DNA of 64,000 bases from Jiella endophytica (lineage in GTDB: Bacteria > Pseudomonadota > Alphaproteobacteria > Rhizobiales > Rhizobiaceae): assembly GCF_004519335.1 (NCBI RefSeq), contig NZ_SOZD01000006.1, positions 1 to 64,000 of the forward strand, in the 5' to 3' direction. The translations under genes were made by a program, and so were the position numbers. Below the pieces are notes generated by a model, which saw only the letters and a list, made by a program, of their open reading frames with translations, was not told the origin of the DNA and did not search any database. Position 1 is the stretch's first letter. Each line of letters begins with the position of its first letter. This document shows, one piece after another, positions 49,923 through 62,594 of the stretch.

Positions 49923-51137
49923 ATGGCAAAGATCAAGGTCGCAAACCCGGTCGTTGAACTCGATGGCGACGAGATGACCCGGATCATCTGGGACTTCATC
50001 AAGCAGAAGCTGATCCATCCCTATCTCGACATCGACCTTGAATATTACGACCTCGGCGTCGAGCACCGCGACGCCACCGACGACCAGGTGACGGTCGATG
50101 CCGCCAATGCCATCAAGCGCCACGGCGTCGGCGTCAAATGCGCGACGATCACCCCGGACGAGGCTCGCGTCGAGGAATTCGGCCTGAAGAAGATGTGGCG
50201 CTCGCCGAACGGCACGATCCGCAACATCCTCGGCGGCGTCATCTTCCGCGAGCCGATCATCATGAAGAACGTGCCGCGCCTCGTCCCCGGCTGGACCAAG
50301 CCGATCATCGTCGGCCGCCACGCCTATGGCGACCAGTACCGCGCCACCGACTTCCGCTTTCCGGGCAAGGGCAAGCTGACGATCAAGTTCGTCGGCGAGG
50401 ACGGTGAGACCATCGAGCACGACGTCTTCGACGCGCCGGCCTCCGGCGTCGCCATGGCGATGTACAATCTCGACGAGTCGATCAAGGACTTCGCCCGGGC
50501 GTCGTTCAACTATGCCCTGCAGCGCGGCGTGCCCTGCTATCTCTCGACCAAGAATACCATCCTCAAAGCCTATGACGGCCGTTTCAAGGACCTCTTCCAG
50601 GAGATCTTCGACGCCGAGTTCAAGAGCGACTTCGACGCCAAGAAGATCACATATGAGCACCGGCTGATCGACGACATGGTCGCCGCCTCGCTGAAGTGGT
50701 CGGGCGGATATGTCTGGGCCTGCAAGAACTACGACGGCGACGTCCAGTCCGACATCGTCGCGCAGGGCTTCGGCTCGCTCGGCCTGATGACGTCGGTGCT
50801 GATGACGCCGGACGGCCAGACCGTCGAGGCCGAGGCCGCCCACGGCACCGTCACGCGGCACTATCGCCAGCATCAGAAGGGCGAGCAGACTTCGACCAAT
50901 TCGATCGCCTCGATCTTCGCCTGGACCCGCGGCCTCGCCCATCGCGCCAAGCTCGACGACAACGACGACCTGGCGGAATTTGCCCAGAAGCTCGAGAAGG
51001 TCTGCATCGCGACGGTCGAAAGCGGCTTCATGACCAAGGACCTCGCCTTGCTGATCGGCCCGGACCAGCCCTGGCTCACCACCAACGGCTTCCTCGACAA
51101 GGTCGACGAGAACCTCAAGAAGGCGATGGCTTCGTAA
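49923..51137 (+). CDS. icd: NADP-dependent isocitrate dehydrogenase (eukaryotic-type homodimer)
   Basis: 404 residues converting isocitrate to 2-oxoglutarate in the TCA cycle. [34 protein letters not shown] (substrate Ser/Asn), [13 protein letters not shown], the NADP-site [11 protein letters not shown] and [17 protein letters not shown] identify the subfamily II enzyme usual in rhizobia, distinct from E. coli Icd. The ATG at 49923 follows AAGGAAGG. A strong terminator follows. Confidence 0.96.
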   Translation: MAKIKVANPVVELDGDEMTRIIWDFIKQKLIHPYLDIDLEYYDLGVEHRDATDDQVTVDAANAIKRHGVGVKCATITPDEARVEEFGLKKMWRSPNGTIRNILGGVIFREPIIMKNVPRLVPGWTKPIIVGRHAYGDQYRATDFRFPGKGKLTIKFVGEDGETIEHDVFDAPASGVAMAMYNLDESIKDFARASFNYALQRGVPCYLSTKNTILKAYDGRFKDLFQEIFDAEFKSDFDAKKITYEHRLIDDMVAASLKWSGGYVWACKNYDGDVQSDIVAQGFGSLGLMTSVLMTPDGQTVEAEAAHGTVTRHYRQHQKGEQTSTNSIASIFAWTRGLAHRAKLDDNDDLAEFAQKLEKVCIATVESGFMTKDLALLIGPDQPWLTTNGFLDKVDENLKKAMAS

Positions 51138-51165
51138 GCAGCCTGCAGCGTTCCTGTTAGAGTGG

Positions 51166-51198
51166 AGCCCGGCGCGATCCGAATCGTGCCGGGCTTTT
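51166..51198 (+). terminator. Rho-independent terminator of icd
   Basis: GCCCGGCGCGAT - CCGA - ATCGTGCCGGGC is a 12-bp stem (one G-U pair) followed by TTTT, about 30 bases after the icd stop. Confidence 0.93.
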
Positions 51199-51221
51199 CA
51201 CTTTGAAGGGATGCGAACGCC

Positions 51222-51599
51222 ATGACACACAGGAGCCGTCTCGGCTGTATTGTCGTCGACTGCCAGAGTGAGGAGCTTCACGGTGCCCTCGCCTTCTGGT
51301 CCGGCTTGTTCGGCTGTTCCGGCAAGGTCGACGAAGACGGCAAATATGCCGTCCTCACAATGCCGAGCGGCGAGCCGAAGGTCCTGATCCAGGCGGTCGA
51401 TCACGCCCCTCGCGTCCATCTAGACATCGAGACCGACGATCAGGAGGCCGAGGCCCGCCGGCTCGAAGCCCTCGGGGCGAAGCGCATCGGGCCGGTGAAG
51501 TCTTGGATCGTCATGGAAGCGCCGACCGGCCATCGCTTCTGCCTCGTCGGCCCGCAGCGCCAGGATTTCGACGACAAGGCGACGCGGTTCGAGAGCTGA
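51222..51599 (+). CDS. VOC (glyoxalase/bleomycin-resistance) superfamily protein
   Basis: 125 residues with one VOC domain made of two beta-alpha-beta-beta-beta modules: LGCIVVDCQSEELHGALAFWSGLFG, then HLDIETDDQEAEARRLEALGAKRIG and a final APTGHRFCLVGPQR. It resembles the Glyoxalase_6 subgroup (small bacterial members of unknown substrate). It converges on alaS with a single base between stops. Confidence 0.82.
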   Translation: MTHRSRLGCIVVDCQSEELHGALAFWSGLFGCSGKVDEDGKYAVLTMPSGEPKVLIQAVDHAPRVHLDIETDDQEAEARRLEALGAKRIGPVKSWIVMEAPTGHRFCLVGPQRQDFDDKATRFES

Positions 51600-51600
51600 T

Positions 51601-54264
51601 TCAGCCCTGCATCGCCGCCTCGACCGCCGCGATCGCCTCGCCGGCCTTGCCGGCCTCGGGCCCACCGGCCTGCGCCATGTCCGGCCGGCCACCACCACCC
51701 TTGCCGCCGATCGCGGCGCTGGCCGCGCGGACCAGCGTCACCGCGTCGAAACGCGCCGTCAGATCCTCGGTGACGCCGACCACTACCGAGGCCTTGCCGT
51801 CGGCGGCCGCGACGAAGGCCACGACGCCGGAGCCGATCTGCGCCTTGGTCTCGTCGACGAGACCCTTCAGATCCTTCGGCGAGACGCCATCGAGAACCCG
51901 TCCGACGAATGAGACACCGGCCACCTCCTTCGGGGCCGAACCGGACGACGCGCCGCCGCCATCGCCGGCGAGCGCAAGCTTCTTCTTCGCCTCGGTGAGT
52001 TCACGCTCCAGCCGCCGCCGCTCCTCGACGATCGCGTCGAGCCGGTCGGCCACGTCGCTCTGGCTGACCTTCAGCGCCGCCGCCATGCGGCGCACCCGCT
52101 GATCCTGCTCGAGAAGGTGGGCCCTTGCCGCATCGCCGGTGAGCGCCTCGACCCGCCTGACGCCCGCCGCAACGCCGCCCTCGGCGACGACATGGACGAG
52201 GCCGATGTCGCCGGTGGCGCGCACATGGGTGCCGCCGCAGAGCTCGATCGAATAGGGCTTGCCGGCCTTCTCGCCTTCCTCGGCCGTCCCCATCGAGACG
52301 ACCCGCACCTCATCGCCGTATTTCTCGCCGAACAGCGCCATCGCGCCCGACGCGATCGCATCGTCGACGGCCATCAGCCGCGTCTCCACCGGGGCGTTCT
52401 GCAGGACGACGGCATTGGCGAGCCGCTCGACCTCGGCGATCTCGCCGGCCTCGATGGGCTTCGGATGCGAAAAGTCGAAGCGCAGCCGGTCCGGCGCCAC
52501 CATCGAGCCCTTCTGCGCCACGTGGCTGCCGAGCACCTCGCGCAGCGCCTCGTGGAGGAGATGGGTCGCCGAATGGTTGGCGCGGATATGGGTGCGGCGG
52601 CGATGGTCGACCTCGAGGTCGAGCGGCATGCCGACCGCGACCTTGCCGCGCGTCACCTTCGCCCGGTGGACGAACAGCCCCTCGGCGAATTTCCGGGTAT
52701 CGGTCACCGCGATCTCGACGCCCTCGCCGCGCATCGTCCCGGTGTCGCCGAGCTGGCCGCCGGATTCGCCATAGAAGGGCGTCTGGTTGACGATGACCGA
52801 GATCTCCTCGCCCTCGCCCGCTTCCTTCACCTCGGCGCCGTCCTTGACCAGCGCGACGACGGCCCCCTCCGCCCGCTCGGTGTCGTAGCCGAGGAACTCC
52901 GTCGGCCCGACCCGTTCGCGGATCGGATACCAGACATTCTCGGAGGCCGCCTCGCCGGAGCCCGCCCAGCTTGCCCGCGCCTCGGCCTTCTGGCGGGCCA
53001 TCGCGGTGTTGAAAGTATCGAGATCGACCTCGATGCCGCGCTGGCGCAGCGCATCCTGGGTGAGATCGAGCGGGAAGCCATAGGTGTCGTAGAGCTTGAA
53101 GGCCGTCTCGCCGGACAGGCGCTCGCCGGACGACATTCCCTCCGTCGCCTCGGAGAGGAGCGTAAGGCCGCGATCGAGGGTCAGCAGAAAGCGCTTTTCC
53201 TCGAGCTTCAGCGTCTCGGAAATCAGCGCCTCGGCCCGCCCGAGTTCCGGATAGGCCCGTCCCATCTCGGCGACGAGGGTCGGCACCAGACGGTAGAGCA
53301 CCGGTTCCTGCGCGCCCAGCATCCGGGCATGGCGCATGGCGCGGCGCATGATCCGCCGCAGCACGTAGCCGCGGCCCTCGTTCGACGGCAGGACGCCGTC
53401 GGCGATCAGGAACGCCGTCGCCCGCAGGTGATCGGCGATCACCCGGTGGCTGGCGACCTTGTCGCCCACCGCCTCGGAGCCGATCGCATGTTCGACGGCG
53501 CCGATCAGGGTGCGGAAGAGATCGGTCTCGTAGTTGGAATGCACCCCTTGCAGGATCGCGGCCATCCGTTCGAGGCCCATGCCGGTGTCGATCGACGGGC
53601 GCGGCAGGTCGAGCCGCGTCTCGGCGTCGACCTGGTCGAACTGCATGAAGACGAGGTTCCAGAATTCCAGGAACCGGTCGCCATCCTCGTCGGCGCTGCC
53701 CGGAGGTCCGCCGAAGACGCTCTCGCCTTGGTCGAAGAAGATCTCCGAGCAAGGGCCGCAGGGACCGGTCTCGCCCATCGTCCAGAAATTGTCCGAGGTC
53801 GGGATGCGGATGATGCGGTCGTCGGAGAGGCCGGCGATCTTCTTCCACAGCGCCGCCGCATCGTCGTCCTCGGAAAAGACCGTGACTAGCAGGCGGTGCT
53901 TCGGCAGACCGAATTCCTTGGTCGAAAGATTCCAGGCGAGCTCGATCGCCCGCTCCTTGAAATAGTCGCCGAAGGAAAAATTCCCCAGCATCTCGAAGAA
54001 GGTATGGTGGCGCGCGGTATAGCCGACATTGTCGAGATCGTTGTGCTTGCCGCCGGCACGTACGACCTTCTGCGCGGTGGTGGCACGGCTGTAGGGCCGC
54101 TTCTCGACGCCGGTGAAGACGTTCTTGAACTGCACCATGCCGGCATTGGTGAACATCAGGGTCGGGTCGTTGCGCGGCACCAGCGGCGACGACGCAACCC
54201 GCTCGTGCCCGTTCTTCTCGAAATATTCGAGAAAAGCCGACCGGATTTCATTGACGCCACTCAT
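51601..54264 (-). CDS. alaS: Alanyl-tRNA synthetase
   Basis: 887 residues, the usual length. Class II motifs lie at the N-terminus ([63 protein letters not shown]). The editing domain has [13 protein letters not shown] (His pair) and [13 protein letters not shown]. The C-terminal Ala domain contains Gly-rich [14 protein letters not shown]. It attaches Ala to tRNA-Ala and hydrolyses Ser/Gly mischarges. It is downstream of recA on the same strand, a common order in Hyphomicrobiales. Confidence 0.97.
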   Translation of the reverse strand: MSGVNEIRSAFLEYFEKNGHERVASSPLVPRNDPTLMFTNAGMVQFKNVFTGVEKRPYSRATTAQKVVRAGGKHNDLDNVGYTARHHTFFEMLGNFSFGDYFKERAIELAWNLSTKEFGLPKHRLLVTVFSEDDDAAALWKKIAGLSDDRIIRIPTSDNFWTMGETGPCGPCSEIFFDQGESVFGGPPGSADEDGDRFLEFWNLVFMQFDQVDAETRLDLPRPSIDTGMGLERMAAILQGVHSNYETDLFRTLIGAVEHAIGSEAVGDKVASHRVIADHLRATAFLIADGVLPSNEGRGYVLRRIMRRAMRHARMLGAQEPVLYRLVPTLVAEMGRAYPELGRAEALISETLKLEEKRFLLTLDRGLTLLSEATEGMSSGERLSGETAFKLYDTYGFPLDLTQDALRQRGIEVDLDTFNTAMARQKAEARASWAGSGEAASENVWYPIRERVGPTEFLGYDTERAEGAVVALVKDGAEVKEAGEGEEISVIVNQTPFYGESGGQLGDTGTMRGEGVEIAVTDTRKFAEGLFVHRAKVTRGKVAVGMPLDLEVDHRRRTHIRANHSATHLLHEALREVLGSHVAQKGSMVAPDRLRFDFSHPKPIEAGEIAEVERLANAVVLQNAPVETRLMAVDDAIASGAMALFGEKYGDEVRVVSMGTAEEGEKAGKPYSIELCGGTHVRATGDIGLVHVVAEGGVAAGVRRVEALTGDAARAHLLEQDQRVRRMAAALKVSQSDVADRLDAIVEERRRLERELTEAKKKLALAGDGGGASSGSAPKEVAGVSFVGRVLDGVSPKDLKGLVDETKAQIGSGVVAFVAAADGKASVVVGVTEDLTARFDAVTLVRAASAAIGGKGGGGRPDMAQAGGPEAGKAGEAIAAVEAAMQG

Positions 54265-54446
54265 GAGCGAGACCTTCGCGAGACATTGCGGAAAGAAGCC
54301 GCCGGCATCCTCTTCCAGTTCGAGCCACCGGCCAAGCCGTGGCCTTTTACAAAGGCCGGTCTGCCGTGTCCATCGGGCCGGCCTCGCGACAGCCCGCCAC
54401 GCCGACCAGCAGCGTTCTGCCAGGCCGGATCCGCAACGATCGCGGG

Positions 54447-54477
54447 AAAGCGCACCCTCGAACCGGGCGCGCCTTTT
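54447..54477 (-). terminator. Imperfect hairpin downstream of recA
   Basis: On the minus strand AAAGGCGCGCCC - ggttcga - GGGTGCGCTTT gives a GC-rich stem with one bulge and ends in TTT. It lies a few bases after the recA stop. The rest of the 217-base recA-alaS gap shows no gene. Confidence 0.45.
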
Positions 54478-54481
54478 CCGA

Positions 54482-55555
54482 TCAGTCCTCCGAGACGTCC
54501 TCGTCGCGGTCGTCGCCCAGCAGCTGATCGGCGATCAGCCCGGCATTCTGGCGGATCGACGCCTCGATCTCGGCGGCGACGGCCGGATTGTCACGCAGGA
54601 AGCTCTTGGCGTTCTCGCGCCCCTGCCCCAGCCGCTGCGAATTGTAGGAGAACCAGGCGCCGGACTTCTCGACGATCCCCGACTTGACGCCGAGGTCGAT
54701 CAGCTCGCCGGTCTTCGAAACGCCCTCGCCATACATGATGTCGAATTCGACCAGCTTGAAGGGCGGCGCCAGCTTGTTCTTGACCACCTTGACCTTGGTC
54801 TGGTTGCCGGTGACCTCGTCGCGATCCTTGATTGAGCCGATACGGCGGATGTCGAGCCGGACCGAGGAATAGAACTTCAGCGCGTTGCCGCCGGTGGTCG
54901 TCTCGGGCGAGCCGAACATCACGCCGATCTTCATGCGGATCTGGTTGATGAAGATGACCATGCATTTGGAGCGGGAGATCGAGCCGGTGAGCTTGCGCAG
55001 CGCCTGGCTCATCAGACGGGCCTGCATGCCGGGCAGCGAATCGCCCATCTCGCCTTCGATCTCGGCCCGCGGCGTCAGCGCCGCCACCGAATCGACGACC
55101 AGCACGTCGATGGCGCCGGAGCGCACCAGCGTATCGACGATCTCCAGCGCCTGTTCGCCGGTATCGGGCTGGGAGATCAGCAGATTCTCGAGATCGACGC
55201 CAAGCTTGCGGGCATAGACCGGATCGAGCGCGTGCTCGGCATCGACGAAAGCGCAGATGCCGCCCTTCTTCTGGGCCTCGGCCACGGTGTGCAGCGCCAT
55301 CGTCGTCTTGCCGGAGCTTTCCGGCCCGTAGATCTCGACGATCCGGCCCTTCGGCAGGCCGCCGACACCGAGCGCGATATCGAGCCCGAGCGAGCCGGTC
55401 GAAACCGTCTCGACCTCGACCAGCTTCTCGTTCTGGCCGAGCCGCATGATCGAGCCCTTGCCGAAGGCGCGTTCGATCTGCGACAGAGCCGCATCGAGTG
55501 CCTTGTTCTTGTCCAACGAATTATCCTCGACGAGACGGAGAGCATTTTGTGCCAT
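54482..55555 (-). CDS. recA: Recombinase RecA
   Basis: 357 residues. RecA forms filaments on single-stranded DNA for strand exchange and stimulates LexA self-cleavage. Walker A is GPESSGKTT, loop 1 is [47 protein letters not shown] covers Walker B surroundings and loop 2, and the C-terminus ends in acidic [10 protein letters not shown]. Two near-consensus alphaproteobacterial SOS boxes lie upstream. Confidence 0.98.
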   Translation of the reverse strand: MAQNALRLVEDNSLDKNKALDAALSQIERAFGKGSIMRLGQNEKLVEVETVSTGSLGLDIALGVGGLPKGRIVEIYGPESSGKTTMALHTVAEAQKKGGICAFVDAEHALDPVYARKLGVDLENLLISQPDTGEQALEIVDTLVRSGAIDVLVVDSVAALTPRAEIEGEMGDSLPGMQARLMSQALRKLTGSISRSKCMVIFINQIRMKIGVMFGSPETTTGGNALKFYSSVRLDIRRIGSIKDRDEVTGNQTKVKVVKNKLAPPFKLVEFDIMYGEGVSKTGELIDLGVKSGIVEKSGAWFSYNSQRLGQGRENAKSFLRDNPAVAAEIEASIRQNAGLIADQLLGDDRDEDVSED

Positions 55556-55617
55556 GGTGACGAGACCTTATTTCACGCGCCAGTAAGGGGTGCAACATGC
55601 GATGTCCTGCAATCCAT

Positions 55618-55632
55618 GTACCTTCTTTGTTC
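55618..55632 (-). promoter_or_regulatory. Candidate SOS (LexA) box 1 upstream of recA
   Basis: The plus strand reads GTAC-CTTCTTT-GTTC (minus: GAAC-N7-GTAC), one mismatch from the alphaproteobacterial LexA consensus GTTC-N7-GTTC. It lies 63-77 bases upstream of the recA ATG. Confidence 0.45.
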
Positions 55633-55649
55633 TCTTTTGGCAAGGCCGT

Positions 55650-55664
55650 GATCGTGTTTTGTTC
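55650..55664. promoter_or_regulatory. Candidate SOS (LexA) box 2 in the recA/pfkB-type intergenic region
   Basis: GATC-GTGTTTT-GTTC (minus: GAAC-N7-GATC) is likewise one mismatch from GTTC-N7-GTTC. It is 95 bases from the recA ATG and touches the earliest possible start of the divergent kinase gene, so it could affect both. Confidence 0.45.
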
Positions 55665-55708
55665 TCGTGGCCGAATCGCTTGCCCGGCCGTCGATTGATG
55701 AAGAAGTG

Positions 55709-56668
55709 ATGAACGTCCCGACGAATGCCGGCAGCTTTCCGCGCTTCCTGGTTCTCGGCGGCGCCCATGTCGATCGCCGGGCCAAGGCGGACGGGCCCTT
55801 CCACCCGGGCGCCTCGAACCCCGGCAGCCTCTCCGACATGCCCGGCGGCGCCGCTTTCAACGCCGCGCTGGCGCTGCGTGGCCTCGGCTGCCCGGTGGGC
55901 ATCGTCAGCGTCCGCGGCGGTGACGACGACGGCCGCCGCATTGCCGGCGCCATCGAAACGGCCGGCATTGCGGATCTCAGCGCCACCTTCCTCGACCGGC
56001 GGACCGCCACCTATTTGGCCGTGCTCGACGATCATGGCGAGCTCGTCGCCGGTATCGCCGACATGGCCATCTACGATCGCCTCGGCCCGAAATTTCTGAA
56101 GCGGAAGAGCATTCGCGACGCGCTCGGCGAGGCCGACGCGCTGATCCTCGACGCCAATCTGCCGACCGAGACGCTCGTCGCCGCGCTGGAGGGGGCCGAA
56201 GACCGTCCGGTCGCGGCGATCGGCGTCTCGCCGGCCAAGGTCCGCCGGCTCCTCCCGGTGATCCCCTCGCTCGCGGCCCTGTTCCTGTCGCGGGCCGAGG
56301 CGGCGAGCCTTGCCGAGGTCACCGTCATGACCAAGCTCTCGCTGATCTGCGAGATCGTCGGTGAACTCGGCGCGCGCCGCGCGGTGATTTCCGACGGCGG
56401 CCTTGATGCGGCGATTCTCGACGGCGACGAGCGCCTCTATCAGCGCCCGCCGGTGGTCCGCCCGCGGGACGTCACCGGCGCCGGCGACACGCTGGCGGCG
56501 GTGACGTTTCACGCCCTGCTCGGCGGCGGGAGTTTCGTCGAAAGCGCCCGCCGGGGCATCGCCGCCGCATCGCTGCGGATCGCCTCGGACGTCTTCCCGC
56601 CGGACGATCTCTCGGCAGACATCGAGCGGCTCGCAGGGCAGCTGGCGCCCGCCACCACGGAGACCTGA
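55709..56668 (+). CDS. psuK: PfkB-family carbohydrate kinase (probable pseudouridine kinase)
   Basis: About 319 residues of the ribokinase fold. Visible are the GG motif region DMPGGAAFNAALALRGLG, the ATP-site RAVISDGG and the catalytic motif DVTGAGDTLAAVTFHALL. Its 3' end abuts psuG, and psuK-psuG pairs phosphorylate pseudouridine and split the product, so pseudouridine is the probable substrate. I chose ATG 55709; a GTG at 55667 would add 14 residues and overlap the region holding the SOS-like box. Confidence 0.85.
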   Translation: MNVPTNAGSFPRFLVLGGAHVDRRAKADGPFHPGASNPGSLSDMPGGAAFNAALALRGLGCPVGIVSVRGGDDDGRRIAGAIETAGIADLSATFLDRRTATYLAVLDDHGELVAGIADMAIYDRLGPKFLKRKSIRDALGEADALILDANLPTETLVAALEGAEDRPVAAIGVSPAKVRRLLPVIPSLAALFLSRAEAASLAEVTVMTKLSLICEIVGELGARRAVISDGGLDAAILDGDERLYQRPPVVRPRDVTGAGDTLAAVTFHALLGGGSFVESARRGIAAASLRIASDVFPPDDLSADIERLAGQLAPATTET

Positions 56669-56669
56669 C

Positions 56670-57584
56670 GTGACCACCGCCACCAGCCCCGTTGCGCCGT
56701 CACCCGCCGTCGCGGCGGCGAAAGCCGCCGGCAAACCGATCGTGGCGCTCGAATCGACCATCGTCACCCATGGCATGCCCTACCCCGCCAATCTCGAGAC
56801 GGCCCTCGCCGTCGAGGCGTTGGTGCGCGCAACCGGCGCCGAGCCGGCGACGATCGCGGTGATCGACGGTGTCCTGCGCGTCGGCCTTACCGAGGAGGAA
56901 CTCGCCGCCCTTGCACGCGCCGATGACTTGATGAAGCTGTCGCGGGCCGATCTCGCTTATGCCGTGGCAGGAGGCCACACCGGCTCGACGACGGTCGCGG
57001 CGACGATGATCGCGGCGAAGGCCGCCGGCATCTCAGTCTTTGCCACGGGTGGCATCGGCGGGGTGCATCGCGGCGGCGAGACGAGCCTCGACATCTCCGC
57101 CGATCTCGAAGAACTCGCCCGCACCGGCGTGATCGTCGTCTCGGCGGGGGCCAAGGCGATCCTCGATATCGGCCGCACGCTCGAATATCTCGAGACCAAG
57201 GGCGTCCCGGTGGTCGCCTATCGCAGCGATGCGCTGCCGGCCTTCTGGACGCGCGATTCGGGATACGCGGCGCCGCTGCGGCTCGACGATGCCGCCGCGA
57301 TCGCCAGATTCCAGCAGACCCGCGAGGCGCTCGGCATCGATGGCGGCATGCTGGTCGCCAATCCGATCGACGAGGGGCATGCCGTTTCCCGCGAGACGGT
57401 GGAGGGCTGGATCGAGCGCGCCCTGGCCGACGCGGCCGCCCGCGGCATTGCCGGCAAGGCGGTGACGCCCTTTCTTCTCGGCCGCATCGTCGAGCTCAGC
57501 GACGGCCGCTCGCTCGAAGCGAACATCGCCCTCGTCAAATCCAATGCCAGGCTCGCCGGAGAGATCGCCGTCGCACTCACGTGA
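56670..57584 (+). CDS. psuG: Pseudouridine-5'-phosphate glycosidase PsuG
   Basis: 304 residues. PsuG reversibly splits the C-C bond of pseudouridine 5'-phosphate into uracil and ribose 5-phosphate. Family motifs are IVALESTIVTHGMPYPAN (Glu acid), DGVLRVGLTEEEL, GGHTGSTTVAATM, VFATGGIGGVHRG, SAGAKAILDIGRTLEYLETKGVPV (Lys) and LLVANPI-like MLVANPIDEGHAV. It starts with GTG one base after the kinase stop. No nucleoside permease gene is adjacent. Confidence 0.94.
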   Translation: MTTATSPVAPSPAVAAAKAAGKPIVALESTIVTHGMPYPANLETALAVEALVRATGAEPATIAVIDGVLRVGLTEEELAALARADDLMKLSRADLAYAVAGGHTGSTTVAATMIAAKAAGISVFATGGIGGVHRGGETSLDISADLEELARTGVIVVSAGAKAILDIGRTLEYLETKGVPVVAYRSDALPAFWTRDSGYAAPLRLDDAAAIARFQQTREALGIDGGMLVANPIDEGHAVSRETVEGWIERALADAAARGIAGKAVTPFLLGRIVELSDGRSLEANIALVKSNARLAGEIAVALT

Positions 57585-57644
57585 CCCGACGGTCCGCGCC
57601 TCTTTGATGCCTGCGGCGGCGATGCATCAGGTAAATTCCGCCCG

Positions 57645-60176
<2,532 letters not shown>

Positions 60177-60615
60177 CGCAATCCTGTCCCTCTTCGGCGG
60201 GGATCTTTCGCGGACATCGCCGCCCCGCCCGATGATCTTTCGCGCGATCTCAAGGATCACTCGTAAGGTTCTGTTCTACGATGGATTTTCGAACGCGGCA
60301 GCTGCGCCGAACGGTCACGACCGGGTGCCTCAACTGCCAGATTCGCTCCACCGGCGAGTCAGCCCCGATTGTGAATCAATTTCGCTGCGGAAGCGAGCGG
60401 CGAAGGCGTCTTTTTGCAAGGTTCACGCAGGCTTCGAAAATGGATGCTGGCGCGCGAGCGCTTGTGCGAAAACGTTCCTGGTCGTCCCGCTCAAAGCCGG
60501 CAAATCGGCCGTCTGGCCGCTCGGAACGGCCGTTAGGCCTTGCTCGTCCCGCAATTATGGGCCACCGCTTGCCTGCGGTCGCGACCGCTGGAATTGTTGA
60601 GGAGTCACAGTCACC
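60177..60615. other. Divergent intergenic region between cckA and the FliO-like gene
   Basis: About 440 bases with no convincing gene. It should hold promoters for both neighbours. I looked for CtrA boxes (TTAA-N7-TTAA) and found none. Confidence 0.45.
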
Positions 60616-62403
60616 ATGCCGCAATGGACCATCGATCTCTTCGGGCCGGGCCTCGGCCAAATCGTCTGGGTCGCGCTGGTGGCGGCGGTCGTCTGCGTCC
60701 TCGCGGTGGTCGTCATCGTCCTGGCCAAGCGCTTCGTCGGAGGCGGCACGGGCATCGGCCCGCGGGTCCGGGCGCCGCGGCTGCAGGTCGTCGACGTCGC
60801 GAGGATCGACGAGAAACGCCGGCTCGTCCTGTTGCGCCGGGACGACGTCGAGCATCTCGTTCTCGTCGGCGGCCAGACAGACATTCTCGTCGAGGGATCG
60901 ATCCTGCGCCAGGCGGCGAGCGCCCATCCGCCGGTGAGGAGCGACGACGGGCGCCTCGACATCGCCGCGACGCCGCCGCCCCCGCGCCGCCCGGCCGCGC
61001 CGGTGGTGGACGGCGGCACCGAACGGCGTGCGGCGATGGTGGCGGAGCAGGCAGCGGCGGCAACGGCCCCGCGACGGGACAGCGCCTCTTCGGGTCATGT
61101 CGCGCCGGCACCGGAGATGCGCAGCGACCCGCGGCGGGTCACGCCTGCCCCGCGCTCTGCGCCCGAGGCCGAACTGCCGGCACAGGCAGGCGCAGCTCCG
61201 ACGATCGAGCGGCCGACCGCCGAGCGTCCTGCACCCGCCGTGCAGCGCCGGCAGGACCCGGCACCGGCCGTCATTCCGCAGGCCGCACTGAAGCCGACGG
61301 AGCCGCCTGCCCTCAATCCGACGAAGCACGCATTTTCCCGCGCCACGCCGATGCCGGCCGCCGAGACGCCGCCGCCAGCCGCAAGAGCGATGGACCCGCG
61401 GCTGTCGCCGGCGACGCAGACCGATCAGGCGCGGCGTGCCCCCGAGGCACCTGCGCCCCGGACGGCAGCCTCTGCGACGCCGCCGCCCGCTCCGACGCCG
61501 CCGGCGGCAAAGACCGCTGTGGCAGATGCCCCGACCGCCGGCACCCTGCCCGCCGCGGCGCGCGAGCCCATCGACACCAGCCGGCCGCTCTCGGTCAGGA
61601 GCTTTGCCAGCGCAATCCAGAACCGGCGCTACAGCCGCGTCGAGGAGCCCCGCCGCGAGCCTGCGCTGACGCCTGGCCCGGTCACCGCAGCTTCGCCGGC
61701 TAACCCGGTTGCGTCCGCGGCCGCGGGGCAGAGCGACGACGCCGCGGCACTCGACCGCAGCCTCGAGGAATTCCTTTCCGGCGAATTGAGCTCGGGCATC
61801 GAGGAGGAAGCGGCGGCGGAACGGGCGGCAGCGGTCCCGGAGGTCAGGCCGGCAAGGCCGGCACCGGCGGCGAAACCCGCGCAGGCCGAGGCAAGCCCGG
61901 CACCGCGTGTGGCAGCGAGGCCGGCGCCGCCAGTCGCTGCAGACACAGAGCCGGCGGCCGAGACGGAAGCCACCGAACCGCCTGTGGCAAATGCAAAGCC
62001 GACACGGGAGAGCGATCCGCATTCGCAGTGGTCGCAGCCGGAAAGCCCCGAGGAGCCGGCGGAGGCTTCAACGCCGGCACCGAGGCCACAGGCGCCGCGC
62101 CGGGCCCCCGCAGCGTCTCCAGAGCCGGAGACCACCGCACAGGCAGAGCCATCGACGCGCAGGCCCGCTCCGTCGGCCAAGAGCGATGCAGCGACCCAGC
62201 CGGCCCGGCCGGCAGCCCGCGCTGCGGCGCCTACCGATCAGGCGGCTGGCGAACAGCGCTCGGACGATGCGTCCAGGCCAGAGACCCCGCAAAACGGGCC
62301 ACAGTCCGGGCAAAAGTCCGAGGAAATCAATCTCGAGGAGGAGATGAAGCGGCTTCTCGGCGAGCTCGACTTCGACCGACCGACCCAGCGCCAGCGGCAG
62401 TGA
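60616..62403 (+). CDS. FliO-like membrane protein with a very long Pro/Ala-rich tail
   Basis: 595 residues. One N-terminal span (LGQIVWVALVAAVVCVLAVVVIVLA) is followed by the FliO-type cytoplasmic beta domain: PRLQVVDVARIDEKRRLVLLRRDDVEHLVLVGGQTDILVE. Residues about 110-560 are disordered, built from Pro, Ala, Glu, Thr and Arg. The C-terminus regains order with EEINLEEEMKRLLGELDFDRP. FliO helps to assemble the flagellar type III export gate. In this order a FliO-like gene often stands beside cckA, away from the flagellar cluster. Whether it serves flagella cannot be shown here. Confidence 0.8.
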   Translation: MPQWTIDLFGPGLGQIVWVALVAAVVCVLAVVVIVLAKRFVGGGTGIGPRVRAPRLQVVDVARIDEKRRLVLLRRDDVEHLVLVGGQTDILVEGSILRQAASAHPPVRSDDGRLDIAATPPPPRRPAAPVVDGGTERRAAMVAEQAAAATAPRRDSASSGHVAPAPEMRSDPRRVTPAPRSAPEAELPAQAGAAPTIERPTAERPAPAVQRRQDPAPAVIPQAALKPTEPPALNPTKHAFSRATPMPAAETPPPAARAMDPRLSPATQTDQARRAPEAPAPRTAASATPPPAPTPPAAKTAVADAPTAGTLPAAAREPIDTSRPLSVRSFASAIQNRRYSRVEEPRREPALTPGPVTAASPANPVASAAAGQSDDAAALDRSLEEFLSGELSSGIEEEAAAERAAAVPEVRPARPAPAAKPAQAEASPAPRVAARPAPPVAADTEPAAETEATEPPVANAKPTRESDPHSQWSQPESPEEPAEASTPAPRPQAPRRAPAASPEPETTAQAEPSTRRPAPSAKSDAATQPARPAARAAAPTDQAAGEQRSDDASRPETPQNGPQSGQKSEEINLEEEMKRLLGELDFDRPTQRQRQ

Positions 62404-62594
62404 TCGCCGCGCAAGTCGCGGGCGGGATCGGCCTATCCGTGAAACGAGCAGCCCGACCGCGTGGATGACCATCGCGATCGGGCTCTGTCACGCCTGGAGG
62501 TCGGCGCTGCGACGTATCGGGGCCCTCGGTCGGCTCTCCCATCCGGCCGCGACCGGCCGGACTGGCCGGTCGGCCCCTGCCGTTCTCCCGGCCC

